A stretch of DNA of 64,000 nt from Alphaproteobacteria bacterium (GCA_020632955.1 JACKEO010000001.1:332001-396000); one strand, 5' to 3'. Positions 16,086 to 24,688 are shown, numbered from the stretch's first letter. Numbers and translations: made by a program. The notes: generated by a model not told the origin, from the letters alone.

Positions 16086-17042
16086 ATGCAGGTGCGGCGG
16101 CTGCCCGGGACGGATCTCGACCTGTCGGTGGTGGGCTTCGGCGCCTGGGCCGTGGGCGGCGACGCCTGGGGCGACGACGTCACCGAGGAGCGCTCGATCG
16201 CCGCGGTGCACGCCGCCCTCGACGCGGGCATCACCTGGTTCGACACCGCGCCCATCTACGGCTGGGGCCGATCGGAGGAGCTCCTCCGCAAGGCGCTCGG
16301 CCCCCGGCTGCAGGACGTGATCGTCGCCACGAAGGTGGGCGTGGTCCGCGGACCCGACGGCCACGCGCACAGCCACCTCACCCCCCAGACGCTGCGCGCC
16401 GATCTGGAGGGCTCGCTCCGTCGCCTGGGCGTCGACACGATCGACCTGCTCCAGATCCACTGGCCCTGCGAGCACGACACGCCGCTGGAGCAGACCCTCG
16501 AGGCCCTCGCCCAGCTCCGCGAGGAGGGCCGCTTCCGCTACCTGGGGGTGTGCAACTACGGCGCCGAGGCGCTCGACCGCGCCGCGGAGATCGGCGGCAT
16601 CGTCAGCCTGCAGACCGGCTACTCGCTGCTCCGTCGCGAGCTCGAGGGACCCCTGCGCGACACCGCCGTGCGCCACGGCCTGGGCATCCTCGCCTACGAG
16701 CCGCTCTGCCGCGGGCTGCTCTCGGGCAGGTTCACGCACGTGCCCTCCTTCCCCGAGACCGACCTCCGCAGCCGCGACGACCGCTTCAAGGGCGCCCGCT
16801 TCCACCACGCCCAGCGGCTCACCGCGGACCTGTCGAAGGTCGCGCGTCGCATCGGGGTGCCCACCGCCGCGGTCGCCATCGGGTGGGTGGCGGCCCAGCC
16901 CGGCATCACGGCCGTGATCGCCGGCGCGAAGGGGCCCGAGCAGGTGCAGCAGAACGCGCAGGCCGCCCGCCTGGTGGGGCAGCAGAAGCTCTGGGACGTG
17001 GTGGGCCGCATCGCCGCGGTGCACGGCGGCACCCCGCGCTGA
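16086..17042 (+). CDS. Aldo/keto reductase
   Basis: NADPH-dependent oxidoreductase of the TIM-barrel AKR family (318 residues). The catalytic tetrad is visible: Asp in WFDTAPIYG, with the Tyr just after it, Lys in VATKVG and His in LLQIHWP. Cofactor-site features follow (NYGAEAL, the SGRF block and VIAGAKGPEQV). It resembles the stress-associated AKR11/12 branch that acts on small aldehydes. The start at ATG 16086 has GGAGGG five bases upstream and a G-A-T-A-C-G box 25 bases before; a frame from 16065 is less likely. The gene converges on the ABC exporter operon. Confidence 0.95.
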   Translation: MQVRRLPGTDLDLSVVGFGAWAVGGDAWGDDVTEERSIAAVHAALDAGITWFDTAPIYGWGRSEELLRKALGPRLQDVIVATKVGVVRGPDGHAHSHLTPQTLRADLEGSLRRLGVDTIDLLQIHWPCEHDTPLEQTLEALAQLREEGRFRYLGVCNYGAEALDRAAEIGGIVSLQTGYSLLRRELEGPLRDTAVRHGLGILAYEPLCRGLLSGRFTHVPSFPETDLRSRDDRFKGARFHHAQRLTADLSKVARRIGVPTAAVAIGWVAAQPGITAVIAGAKGPEQVQQNAQAARLVGQQKLWDVVGRIAAVHGGTPR

Positions 17043-17055
17043 TCCTCGCGATCAG
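17039..17055. terminator. CTGATC/GATCAG hairpin spanning two stop codons
   Basis: A perfect 6-bp inverted repeat with a five-base loop includes the TGA of the reductase and the TGA of the convergent ABC ATPase. It fits a minimal shared terminator, or it may simply reflect a preferred stop context. Confidence 0.35.
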
Positions 17056-17957
17056 TCGTCGAGGAAGCGCTCCTCGAGGCTCACGCCACGCTCCACGCTG
17101 CGCACGCCCACCCCCGCCTCCACCAGCGCGGCCATCAGGGCCACGCCGGCACGATCCACCGCGGCGTCGTCCTCGGCCTCCACGAGCACCTGGCCACCCG
17201 TCACCACCACCGTGGCAGGCGCCAGCGCCGCGGCCAGTCCGGGCGGCGCCTCGTCCGTCAGCTCCCAGCGCACGCGGCGCGAGCGGGCGGTGACCTCGGC
17301 CACGGAGCCCTGGCGCAGGCACCGACCCGCGTCGATCATCACCACCCAGTCGCACAGCCGCTCGAGCTCCAGCAGGTTGTGGCTGCTGACCACCACCGTG
17401 CCCTGCGTGGCGGCCTCGCGGATCACCGCCCGCACGGCCCGTGCGTGGCGCGGATCGAGGCCCGCCGTGGGCTCGTCGAGCAGCACCAGGCGGGGCCGCC
17501 CGAGCAGCGCCGTGGCCACCGCCACCCGCCGCCGCATGCCGTGGGACAGGGTGCCCACCGGGTCGTCCGCGCGATCGGCGAGCTGCACCGCGTCGAGGCA
17601 GCGCGCCGCGTCGGCCTCGGCCTCGGCCCGTCCCAGGCCCTGCAGGCGTGCCAGGTGCACCAGCAGCTCCCGCGGCGCGTGGCGGTCGGGGAGCTCCGCG
17701 TCCTGCGGCAGCACGCCCACCACGCCCCGCATCGCCCACACGTCGTAGGGCCCCTGGCCCAGCACGTCGATGGCGCCGGCGTCCGGCGCCAGCAGGCCCG
17801 TCGCCAGCGCGAAGGCGGTGGTCTTGCCCGCACCGTTGGGCCCGACGAGCCCGCACACCACGCCCGTCGGCACCTCGAAGGACAGGCCGTCCAGCGCCGG
17901 GCGACCACGCCGGCCGTAGCGCTTCACCACGCCGTCGAAGCGCAGGGCCGCGCTCAC
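17052..17957 (-). CDS. ABC transporter ATP-binding protein (ABC-2 type)
   Basis: ATPase of an export-type ABC system, 301 residues. Walker A GPNGAGKTT is near residue 38, the Q-loop in VGVLPQDAE near residue 84, the signature in variant form GTLSHGMRRR near residue 134, Walker B LVLLDEPTAG, and the switch His in VVSSHN. The C-terminal ~75 residues form an accessory domain seen in many ABC-2 ATPases. The GTG start at 17957 overlaps the permease stop (GTGA), so the two are translationally coupled. The substrate is unknown. Confidence 0.93.
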   Translation of the reverse strand: MSAALRFDGVVKRYGRRGRPALDGLSFEVPTGVVCGLVGPNGAGKTTAFALATGLLAPDAGAIDVLGQGPYDVWAMRGVVGVLPQDAELPDRHAPRELLVHLARLQGLGRAEAEADAARCLDAVQLADRADDPVGTLSHGMRRRVAVATALLGRPRLVLLDEPTAGLDPRHARAVRAVIREAATQGTVVVSSHNLLELERLCDWVVMIDAGRCLRQGSVAEVTARSRRVRWELTDEAPPGLAAALAPATVVVTGGQVLVEAEDDAAVDRAGVALMAALVEAGVGVRSVERGVSLEERFLDD

Positions 17958-18862
17958 AGGTCCCGCCTCACGAGCCCCAGGGTGGCCACGCCCAGGCCCA
18001 GCAGCGACAGGCACACCAGCACCGCCGACGACAGCGCCAGCTCTCCGCCGCCCGTCCAGAGGCCGTGCGACCAGGCCTGCGGCAGCAACGGCACCAGGGC
18101 GTCCGACAGCCAGGTCCAGGGCGGGTCCTCGGCGAGGCGCAGGATGCCGTAGAGCACCCAGCTGCCCGCGGCGGCCGACAGGGCCAGCACCCGCGCCCAC
18201 GCCGCGGAGGCCGTCCAGCACGAGCAGGCGATCCCGAGGGCGGCGAAGGGCAGCGACAGCAGCAGCGCACGCCCGCCGAGCACCGCGAGGCCCGCGCCGA
18301 GCGCCACCGGCGACTGCCCCACCATCAGCAGCATCCCCAGCGTCCACACCCCGAGCAGGGCCACGCCCTGGGCCACGGCGAGCAGCGCCACCTGGCCCAC
18401 CCAGCGCCCCACCACCAGCTCGGTCCGGCCCGTGCGCAGGGCCTCGTACCGGATGGCGCGGCTCCGCACGTCCAGGGCGATGGTCTCGGCGGCCGCGGTG
18501 GCCGCGAGGAACGGCCCCAGCACGAGTCCGAACCACAGCTCCAGCACCGCGAGCAACGGCCAGCCCAGCAGCGCGTCCACCAGGGCCGGGTCCCCGGCGA
18601 AGCCCCCCACCAGATCGCGGATCTGCTCGCTGCGGCGCACCTCGTCGAGCAGCGGACCCGGCCAGCGCGTGGCCGGCACGCCCAGCTGCTCCGCCAGCCC
18701 CGTCTCCACCGCCGCGAGCGCCTCGATGAACACGTACGCCACGCCCACGTGCGCCACGAGGTGCACGACGAGCAGCGCCAGCGCACGCCAGGTGCGCAGC
18801 GCGCGCAGCAGCTCGAAGCGCGCCACCAGCCCGACGTCCCGCGCCGAGAGGACGGTCGTCAC
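17954..18862 (-). CDS. ABC-2 type permease
   Basis: Integral membrane partner of the adjacent ATPase, 302 residues. It has an N-terminal amphipathic stretch and first helix (about residues 26-50), a ~50-residue extracytoplasmic loop, then five further helices (about 105-128, 155-178, 190-215, 220-245 and 270-297). This pattern is the ABC-2 membrane fold with one large loop between helices 1 and 2. It overlaps the upstream gene by four bases. The substrate is not predictable from sequence. Confidence 0.88.
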   Translation of the reverse strand: MTTVLSARDVGLVARFELLRALRTWRALALLVVHLVAHVGVAYVFIEALAAVETGLAEQLGVPATRWPGPLLDEVRRSEQIRDLVGGFAGDPALVDALLGWPLLAVLELWFGLVLGPFLAATAAAETIALDVRSRAIRYEALRTGRTELVVGRWVGQVALLAVAQGVALLGVWTLGMLLMVGQSPVALGAGLAVLGGRALLLSLPFAALGIACSCWTASAAWARVLALSAAAGSWVLYGILRLAEDPPWTWLSDALVPLLPQAWSHGLWTGGGELALSSAVLVCLSLLGLGVATLGLVRRDL

Positions 18863-19602
18863 TCCCTGCCCCGCTCCAGCTCGCCCACGATGCCCAGGAT
18901 CGCGGGATCCACGAAGCTCGTGGGGTCGGTGGACTCCTCCCGCAGCGCCGCGCGCTGGTCGGGCTCCAGCGCCTCGAGCATGCGCTCCTCGGTGACCACG
19001 AGCACGTCGAAGACGTCGGCGCCGAGCCGCATGACGTCGCGTCGACCCGGCGCGCGCCCCTCGGCCGACAGGGACACGAGCTCCCGGGCGATGCCCTCGA
19101 GCTCGTCGTTCATGTCGAGGAGGGCGGCGTCGATGGACTCCAGCTGGGCGGCCGTCGGGCGGGCGTCCTCCACCAGCGCGGCGCGCGCCTGCACGCGCCG
19201 GACCGCGAGCGCGTCCTGCATCGCGCCCACGCCGGGCCCCCCGTCCTCCGCCGGGCCGCCCTCGCCGCCGAGCGCGCCAGCGGGTCCCGTGGACCGAGGC
19301 CCCTCGCCCGCCTCCTCCTCGCCCCCGGCGGGCGTGGGGAGCGGGACCGGGTCCCCCCCGGTGCCGCGGTCGCGCAGGGGTCGTCCCTGGTCGGCCGAGC
19401 GCACACCGCCCACGATCAGGTCGGTGAGATCCGAGGCCGCCGCCGCCCGGCCCTCCCGTGCCACCTCGCGCTCCGCGTCGAGCAGCTCCGCGCGCAGGGC
19501 ACGCACCTCCGCGCGCGGCCCCAGGCCGCCGGCGACCAGGCCGGCCACGAAGGCGCCCGCCACGAGCACGCCCACCGCGAGCCCGGTCCGTTGGCGGCTC
19601 AT
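18859..19602 (-). CDS. Single-pass membrane protein, unknown function
   Basis: The 247-residue protein starts with one hydrophobic helix (residues 8-26), then a short coiled-coil-like stretch (RALRAELLDAEREVAREGR), a flexible Gly/Pro/Glu linker (about residues 85-130) and a C-terminal helical domain with LEALEPDQRAALREE. That last feature recalls the LTPEQR motif of Spy/CpxP-like periplasmic proteins, but the similarity is weak. ATG 19602 overlaps the ruvX stop and the end overlaps the permease start, so it lies inside a four-gene operon ruvX - this gene - permease - ATPase. Confidence 0.8.
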   Translation of the reverse strand: MSRQRTGLAVGVLVAGAFVAGLVAGGLGPRAEVRALRAELLDAEREVAREGRAAAASDLTDLIVGGVRSADQGRPLRDRGTGGDPVPLPTPAGGEEEAGEGPRSTGPAGALGGEGGPAEDGGPGVGAMQDALAVRRVQARAALVEDARPTAAQLESIDAALLDMNDELEGIARELVSLSAEGRAPGRRDVMRLGADVFDVLVVTEERMLEALEPDQRAALREESTDPTSFVDPAILGIVGELERGRE

Positions 19603-20030
19603 CCGGCCTCCTCGACGTCGGCGCCGTGGTCCAGCCAGCCCTGCAGCAGGATCACGGCCGCCTCCTGGTCGATCACCTGCTTGCGCCGCTGCCGCGACAG
19701 CCCGGCCGCGAGCAGGCGACGCTCCGCCTGCACCGACGAGAAGCGCTCGTCGACGTAGGCCACCGGCAGGCCGGCCGCCTCGCCGAGCGCCTCGCCGATC
19801 TGCCGCGCGAGCCGCGCCGGACGCTCCTCGCGCCCGTCGAGCTCCAGGGGCAGCCCCACCACCACGTGGTCCACCTCGCGCTCGCGCACGAGCCGCAGCA
19901 GCACCTCGGTGTCCTTCCGGACGCCCGACCGCGCGACCGTGCAGGTGGGGTGCGCCAGCATCCGGAGCTCGTCCGAGATCGCCACGCCGATCGTCTTGGT
20001 GCCCACGTCGAGGCCCATCGCTCGGGGCAT
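19599..20030 (-). CDS. ruvX: Putative pre-16S rRNA nuclease / Holliday junction resolvase RuvX (YqgF)
   Basis: RNase H-fold nuclease, 143 residues, thought to process the 5' end of 16S rRNA. The metal-binding Asp is in MGLDVGTKTIGVAISD, followed by VVVGLPLELDG, the second acidic site in VAYVDERFSS, and the third in IDQEAAVILLQGWLD. The start is ATG 20030. A C-G-T-T-A-G-G box lies about 30 bases upstream, in the gap it shares with cinA. It is the first gene of the leftward operon carrying the ABC exporter. Confidence 0.95.
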   Translation of the reverse strand: MPRAMGLDVGTKTIGVAISDELRMLAHPTCTVARSGVRKDTEVLLRLVREREVDHVVVGLPLELDGREERPARLARQIGEALGEAAGLPVAYVDERFSSVQAERRLLAAGLSRQRRKQVIDQEAAVILLQGWLDHGADVEEAG

Positions 20031-20148
20031 CCCACGCTCCAGGGTGTGGGCACGGCCCTAACGCGCCCATCGTGACGAGACGGGGCCGCCCCTGCGTGTG
20101 AGGCGGACCCCAGGGCGTCGGACGGGCCCGCGCGGCACCTCGGACACC

Positions 20149-20173
20149 TTCTGTCCGCTTGACCTGGACAGAA
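20149..20173 (+). promoter_or_regulatory. Perfect 8-bp inverted repeat over the -35 region of cinA-recA
   Basis: TTCTGTCC and GGACAGAA are separated by nine bases that contain TTGACC (20159-20164), a good -35 element for the cinA-recA transcript. A factor bound here would compete with polymerase. It is distinct from the LexA-like site 21 bases further on. Confidence 0.5.
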
Positions 20174-20193
20174 TCCTGGTGCCATTGTACAAG

Positions 20194-20210
20194 CTGCACG
20201 TCCGTTCAGG
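20194..20210 (+). promoter_or_regulatory. Candidate LexA box upstream of cinA-recA
   Basis: CTGCACGTCCGTTCAGG fits every position of CTRHAMRYBYGTTCAGS, the Myxococcus xanthus LexA-binding consensus as I recall it. It lies downstream of the TTGACC -35 element, near the expected transcription start, and overlaps the ribosome site (AGGAG 20208-20212) of cinA. This would place cinA and recA under SOS control. Confidence 0.65.
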
Positions 20211-20218
20211 AGCCCCCC

Positions 20219-21502
20219 CTGGTCCACCCCGCCGCCACCGCCGTCCTCGTGTCCCAGGGCGACGAGGTCCTCACCGGGCAGACGGTCGACACGAACGCCG
20301 CCTGGCTGGCCGCGCGCCTCACCGAGCTCGGCGTGCGCGTCGTGCGGCACGTCACGGTGGGCGACGAGGTGGAGGCCATCCGGGGCGCACTCGCGGCGGC
20401 CGCCGCCGAGGCGTCGCTCGTGATCTGCACGGGCGGCCTGGGCCCCACGGCCGACGATCTCACGGCCGAGGCGGTGGCGCTGGCCTTCGCCGCGCCCCTC
20501 GCGCTCGACGAGGTGGCGCTGGCCCACGTCGAGGGCCTCTACCGCGCCTTCGGGCGGGCCATGCCGCCCAGCAACCGCAAGCAGGCCCTGCTCCCGGCCC
20601 GCAGCCTCCGGCTCGACAACCCCCACGGCACGGCCTGCGGCTTCGCCCTCGAGCACGGCGGCGCCTGGGTGGCCTGCCTGCCCGGGGTGCCGCGCGAGAT
20701 GAAGCCCATGTTCGAGACGCAGGTGCTGCCCCGCGTGGTGGCCCGGCTCCAGCTCGCGCCGGGCCGGCTCGTCACGCTCCGCACCACGGGCGTCGGCGAG
20801 TCCACGCTGCAGGATCGCATCGGCGCCTTCGCCCACCCCGCCGCCGTGCTCGGCTACCGCACCTCCCTGGGCGAGAACCAGATCAAGCTGCGCTTCACCG
20901 CGGGCACGCCCGACGACGAGGTGCGCGCCCTGGTCGCCGACGTGGCGGCGCGCATCGGGTCCCCGGTCTTCGCGGTCGACGGGCTCGACGGCCTCGGGGG
21001 CGGTCTCGCCGCCACGGTGGGCGCCGCCCTGGTGGCCCAGGGGCACACGCTCGCGGTGGCCGAGTCCTGCACGGGCGGCCAGCTCTCCGCCCTCTGCACG
21101 GCCGAGCCCGGCGCCAGCGCCTGGTTCCTCGAGGGGGCCGTGGTCTACGACAACGCGGCGAAGGTGGCGCGTGCCGGCGTCCCCGCCGCGCTGCTCGAGG
21201 CCCACGGTGCCGTGAGCGAGCCCGTGGCGCGCGCGCTCGCCGAGGGCATCCGCACGGCCCTCGGCGCCACCCACGGCCTCGCCACCACCGGCATCGCCGG
21301 CCCCTCGGGCGGAAGCGAGGCCAAGCCGGTGGGCACGGTCCACCTCGCGCACGCCAGCCCCCACGGCACCACCCACCGCCTCGTCCGCCTCGCCGGCGAT
21401 CGCGAGCGCATCCAGGGCCTCGCTGCCCACGCCGTCCTCGATCTCCTCCGGCGTCACCTGCAGGGGCTCCACCCTGCCGATGCCGCCCCTCCGCCCCGCT
21501 GA
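20219..21502 (+). CDS. cinA: CinA-family protein (nicotinamide-nucleotide amidase)
   Basis: Two-domain CinA, about 427 residues. The N-terminal molybdopterin-binding-like (COG1058) domain has QGDEVLTGQTVDTNAAWLA and VICTGGLGPTADD; the C-terminal PncC amidase domain (about residues 270-420) has AESCTGGQLSAL and TTGIAGPSGG. PncC deamidates NMN in NAD recycling, and CinA is linked to competence and damage responses through recA. The first in-frame TTG, at 20159, is inside the promoter -35 element. Downstream, the only codon served by a ribosome site is CTG 20219 (AGGAG, six bases away), which gives the normal CinA N-terminus. The start is therefore probably CTG. recA follows after 32 bases. Confidence 0.93.
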   Translation: MVHPAATAVLVSQGDEVLTGQTVDTNAAWLAARLTELGVRVVRHVTVGDEVEAIRGALAAAAAEASLVICTGGLGPTADDLTAEAVALAFAAPLALDEVALAHVEGLYRAFGRAMPPSNRKQALLPARSLRLDNPHGTACGFALEHGGAWVACLPGVPREMKPMFETQVLPRVVARLQLAPGRLVTLRTTGVGESTLQDRIGAFAHPAAVLGYRTSLGENQIKLRFTAGTPDDEVRALVADVAARIGSPVFAVDGLDGLGGGLAATVGAALVAQGHTLAVAESCTGGQLSALCTAEPGASAWFLEGAVVYDNAAKVARAGVPAALLEAHGAVSEPVARALAEGIRTALGATHGLATTGIAGPSGGSEAKPVGTVHLAHASPHGTTHRLVRLAGDRERIQGLAAHAVLDLLRRHLQGLHPADAAPPPR

Positions 21503-21534
21503 TCCCCTCCCCCCCTCCACCCGAGAGGTCCCTC

Positions 21535-22587
21535 ATGGCCGCCAAGAAGTCCGACCGAGAGAACGCCATCGACGCCGCCATCGCCTCCATCGAGCGCGCC
21601 TACGGCAAGGGCTCGATCATGCGCTACGGCAGCGCCGACGTCCCCAAGGTCGACGTGATCTCCACGGGCAGCCTCAACCTCGACCTCGGCCTCGGCGTGG
21701 GCGGCGTCCCCCTGGGCCGCGTGGTCGAGATCTACGGCGCCGAGTCCAGCGGCAAGACCACCCTCGCCCTGCAGATCGTCGCCCAGGCCCAGAAGATGGG
21801 CGGCTCGGCCGCCTTCATCGACGCCGAGCACGCCCTCGACGTGGGCTACGCCGGCAAGCTCGGCGTCAACGTCGAGGAGCTCCTCATCAGCCAGCCCGAC
21901 CACGGCGAGCAGGCCCTCGAGATCGCCGAGGTGCTGGTGCGCTCCAACGCCATCAAGGTCATCGTGGTCGACTCGGTCGCGGCGCTGGTCCCCAAGGCCG
22001 AGCTCGAGGGCAACATGGGCGACAGCCAGCCCGGTGCCCAGGCCCGCCTCATGTCGCAGGCGCTGCGCAAGCTCACCGGCGCCATCCACAAGTCCGACTG
22101 CGTGGTCGTCTTCATCAACCAGACGCGCGAGAAGATCGGCGTCATGTTCGGCTCCCCGAAGACCACCTCGGGCGGCAACGCGCTGAAGTTCTACGCCTCG
22201 GTGCGGCTCGACATCGCGCGCATCGGCACCATCAAGGCCGGCGAGCACCCCATCGGCAACCAGACCCGGGTGAAGATCGTCAAGAACAAGGTCGCGCCGC
22301 CCTTCCGCCAGTGCGAGTTCGACATCTACTTCGGCCAGGGCGTCTGCCAGGCCTCCGAGGTGCTCGATCTGGGCATCGACGCCGGCGTCGTGCAGAAGTC
22401 CGGCTCCTGGTACGCGGTGGATGGCGAGCGCGTGGGCCAGGGCCGCGAGAACGCCCGCCAGTACCTCCTCGAGCGCCCCGAGCTGCTCGATCGCCTCCGC
22501 CTCGACATCCTGCGCCACCACGGCCTCGTCGAGGAGGTCGGCGAGGGCAGCCCGGTCATGGCGGATCAGCCGCCCGCCGAGGCCTGA
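21535..22587 (+). CDS. recA: Recombinase RecA
   Basis: DNA strand-exchange ATPase and SOS co-protease, 350 residues. Walker A GAESSGKTT is near residue 67, IDAEHALD near 94, Walker B VIVVDSVAALVPKAE near 140, loop L1 EGNMGDSQPGAQARLMSQAL near 155, FINQTREKIGVMFGSP near 193 and KVAPPFRQ near 248. The start at ATG 21535 has GAGAGG upstream. It probably shares the damage-responsive promoter of cinA. The C-terminal tail is acidic, as usual. Confidence 0.98.
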   Translation: MAAKKSDRENAIDAAIASIERAYGKGSIMRYGSADVPKVDVISTGSLNLDLGLGVGGVPLGRVVEIYGAESSGKTTLALQIVAQAQKMGGSAAFIDAEHALDVGYAGKLGVNVEELLISQPDHGEQALEIAEVLVRSNAIKVIVVDSVAALVPKAELEGNMGDSQPGAQARLMSQALRKLTGAIHKSDCVVVFINQTREKIGVMFGSPKTTSGGNALKFYASVRLDIARIGTIKAGEHPIGNQTRVKIVKNKVAPPFRQCEFDIYFGQGVCQASEVLDLGIDAGVVQKSGSWYAVDGERVGQGRENARQYLLERPELLDRLRLDILRHHGLVEEVGEGSPVMADQPPAEA

Positions 22588-22666
22588 TCCCACGCACGGG
22601 GTCGGCATCGCGGCTCGGTGAGGCGTCCGCAGCACGTTAGCGGCGGGCGCCTCCCCAGGAGCCACC

Positions 22667-23434
22667 ATGCAGGTCTCGTCCAGCCGTGCCCTCGTCACCG
22701 GGGGCGGCAGCGGCCTCGGCCGCACCTTCGTCCGCGAGCTCGCCGCCACCGGGGCCTCCGTGGCCTTCTGCGACGTCGACGCCGACGCCGTCCGCGCCAC
22801 GGTGGACCTCTGCGAGGAACTGCCGGGCAAGGTGGCCGGCTTCGTCGCGAACGTGGCCGACGAGGCGCAGGTCGACGGCCTCGTGGCGCAGGCCGCCGAG
22901 GCCCTGGGCGGCCTCGACGTGCTCGTGAACAACGCGGGCATCTTCCGCGACGCCCTGCTCGTGAAGCGCGACAAGGAGACGGGCGAGGTCCGCACGATGA
23001 CCCTGCAGCAGTGGCAGCAGGTGATCGACGTCGACCTCACGGGGCCCTTCCTCTGCACCCGCGCCTTCGCAGCCCACTGCGTGCGCACGGGCACGCGCCC
23101 CGCGGTGGTGGTGAACATCTCCTCGCTGGCCCGCTACGGGAACCGCGGGCAGTCGAACTACAGCGCCGCCAAGGCCGGGCTCGTGGCCGACACGGTGCTG
23201 TGGGCCGAGGAGCTCGCGCCCCACGGCCTGCGCGTGGCCGCCATCGCCCCCGGCTTCGTGCGCACCCCCATCCTCGAGGGCATGCCGCCCAAGGTGCTCG
23301 AGCGCATGCTCGCCACGGTCCCGCTCGGCCGCGCCGCCGAGCCCGAGGAGCTGTGGCAGGCCGTGCGCTTCCTGCTGGAGTGCGACTACGTCACCGGCAC
23401 GTGCATCGACGTGGGCGGCGGCCTGAAGATGTAG
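22667..23434 (+). CDS. Short-chain dehydrogenase/reductase
   Basis: Classical SDR of 255 residues with the cofactor motif TGGGSGLG at residues 11-18, NNAG near residue 88, catalytic Ser in VNISS, and YSAAK (Tyr and Lys) near residue 160. Asp in FCDVDAD after beta strand 2 suggests NAD(H) preference. It is closest in layout to FabG-like and 3-hydroxyacyl-CoA-type SDRs; the substrate is unknown. The start at ATG 22667 has AGGAG upstream and a C-G-T-T-A-G box 29 bases before. It converges on the DUF1844 gene. Confidence 0.93.
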   Translation: MQVSSSRALVTGGGSGLGRTFVRELAATGASVAFCDVDADAVRATVDLCEELPGKVAGFVANVADEAQVDGLVAQAAEALGGLDVLVNNAGIFRDALLVKRDKETGEVRTMTLQQWQQVIDVDLTGPFLCTRAFAAHCVRTGTRPAVVVNISSLARYGNRGQSNYSAAKAGLVADTVLWAEELAPHGLRVAAIAPGFVRTPILEGMPPKVLERMLATVPLGRAAEPEELWQAVRFLLECDYVTGTCIDVGGGLKM

Positions 23435-23452
23435 GCCGGCGCCGAGGGCCCG

Positions 23453-23731
23453 CTACGCGTCGGCCTGGCCGCCCGAGATCTCCACGAAGCTGCTGCGGAG
23501 CTCGTAGAGCAGGGAGTCGACGAGCTTCTGCTCGTCGTCGTCGAGGTTTCCTCGGGTCTTCTCCTCGATGAGCCCGAGCACGTCGATGGTGTGGCGCGCC
23601 ATGGGCAGGTCGAGCTCGCGCGCGCCGGTGCTGGGGTCCGGGGTCTTGCCCAGGTGGACCATCGCGGTGGAGGCGAGCGAGATCACGAAGTTCGAGAAGG
23701 TCACGCTCGGCAGGCCATCGGACGTCGACAC
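23453..23731 (-). CDS. DUF1844 family protein
   Basis: Small protein of 92 residues with the DUF1844 pattern: FSNFVISLASTAMVHLG, then DPSTG, MARHTIDVLGLIEEKTRGNL, and DDDEQKLVDSLLYELRSSFV. The family is widespread in deltaproteobacteria, Acidobacteria and planctomycetes; its function is not known to me. The start is uncertain: GTG 23731 gives about ten residues before the conserved block. It is divergent from bamD across 111 bases. Confidence 0.85.
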   Translation of the reverse strand: MSTSDGLPSVTFSNFVISLASTAMVHLGKTPDPSTGARELDLPMARHTIDVLGLIEEKTRGNLDDDEQKLVDSLLYELRSSFVEISGGQADA

Positions 23732-23842
23732 TGTGCACCCCGGGCTGGCCTGGGTCGTACCGCCGGTGCGTGGGCAGGGCAAGCCGCGCCCGCCCTTGTC
23801 GCGGGACCTCCCTGCCGATACGGCGCGCCGTCCGGAGGACGC

Positions 23843-24688
23843 GTGACCCGCTGGCGCCTCGCGCATGCCCTGCTGCTGGTGCTCGCCCTGGTCGGGGGCT
23901 GCTCGCTCAAGACCAAGGGCAAGGAGCTCCAGATCGCGGCCTCCGGGCGGCCGCCGCGGGAGATCTACGCCCACGGCGAGAAGATGATGAAGCGGGGGCT
24001 CTTCGACAAGGCCCTCGAGGACTTCCAGGAGCTCCGCAACTTCCACCGCGACGACCCGCTCTCGGTGCGCGCCGAGCTCGCCATCGCCGAGATCCGCTTC
24101 CGCAAGGGCGACTACGACGAGGCCCGCTACGCCTTCCAGGAGTTCGAGGACTACCACCCGAACTTCGCGCCCGACTACGTCAGCTACATGGTGGGGTACA
24201 CGATCTGGAAGGTGGCCCCCCGCGTGGTGGGCCGCGACCAGACGCTCACGCGCCAGGCCGTGAACGAGTGGACGGGCTTCGGCCAGCTCTACCCGGACTC
24301 CGAGTACCGGGACGAGGTCGACAAGCTCCTGCAGCGCGGCATCGATCGCCTCGCGAGCAAGGAGATGTTCGTGGCGCGCTTCTACCGGAAGCGTCGGGCA
24401 TGGGCCGCGGTGGAGGGCCGCTCGGCCCGCCTGCTCCAGCTCTTCCCCTCCAGCCGCTACGCCGAGGAGGCGCTCGCCCTGCTGTCGGAGGGCTACCACC
24501 GGGTGGGCCGCGTGGAGGACGCGAAGCTCGCGCGCGAGCGACTCGTGGCGATGTACCCCGACTCCGGGCGGGTGCGTCACGTCGATCACGTGCTCGCGCT
24601 GCCCCCGGGCACGCCGCCCGAGGACGTCATCTTCGCCCGCCCCTACCGCCTGCCGGGCTACGGCCTCGGGGGCCAGGCGCCCCAGTGA
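23843..24688 (+). CDS. bamD: Outer-membrane assembly lipoprotein BamD
   Basis: Lipoprotein subunit of the BAM complex that inserts beta-barrels into the outer membrane. The GTG start (GGAGG five bases upstream) gives a lipoprotein signal ending LALVGGC with the lipidated Cys at residue 20. TPR-like repeats follow (REIYAHGEKMMKRGLFDKAL, AEIRFRKGDYDEARYAFQEF, and LFPSSRYAEEALALLSEGY), with the typical FHRDDPLSVRAELAIAE spacing. It is 281 residues long, slightly above E. coli BamD. A C-G-A-T-A-C-G box lies 24 bases before the start. Confidence 0.88.
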   Translation: MTRWRLAHALLLVLALVGGCSLKTKGKELQIAASGRPPREIYAHGEKMMKRGLFDKALEDFQELRNFHRDDPLSVRAELAIAEIRFRKGDYDEARYAFQEFEDYHPNFAPDYVSYMVGYTIWKVAPRVVGRDQTLTRQAVNEWTGFGQLYPDSEYRDEVDKLLQRGIDRLASKEMFVARFYRKRRAWAAVEGRSARLLQLFPSSRYAEEALALLSEGYHRVGRVEDAKLARERLVAMYPDSGRVRHVDHVLALPPGTPPEDVIFARPYRLPGYGLGGQAPQ

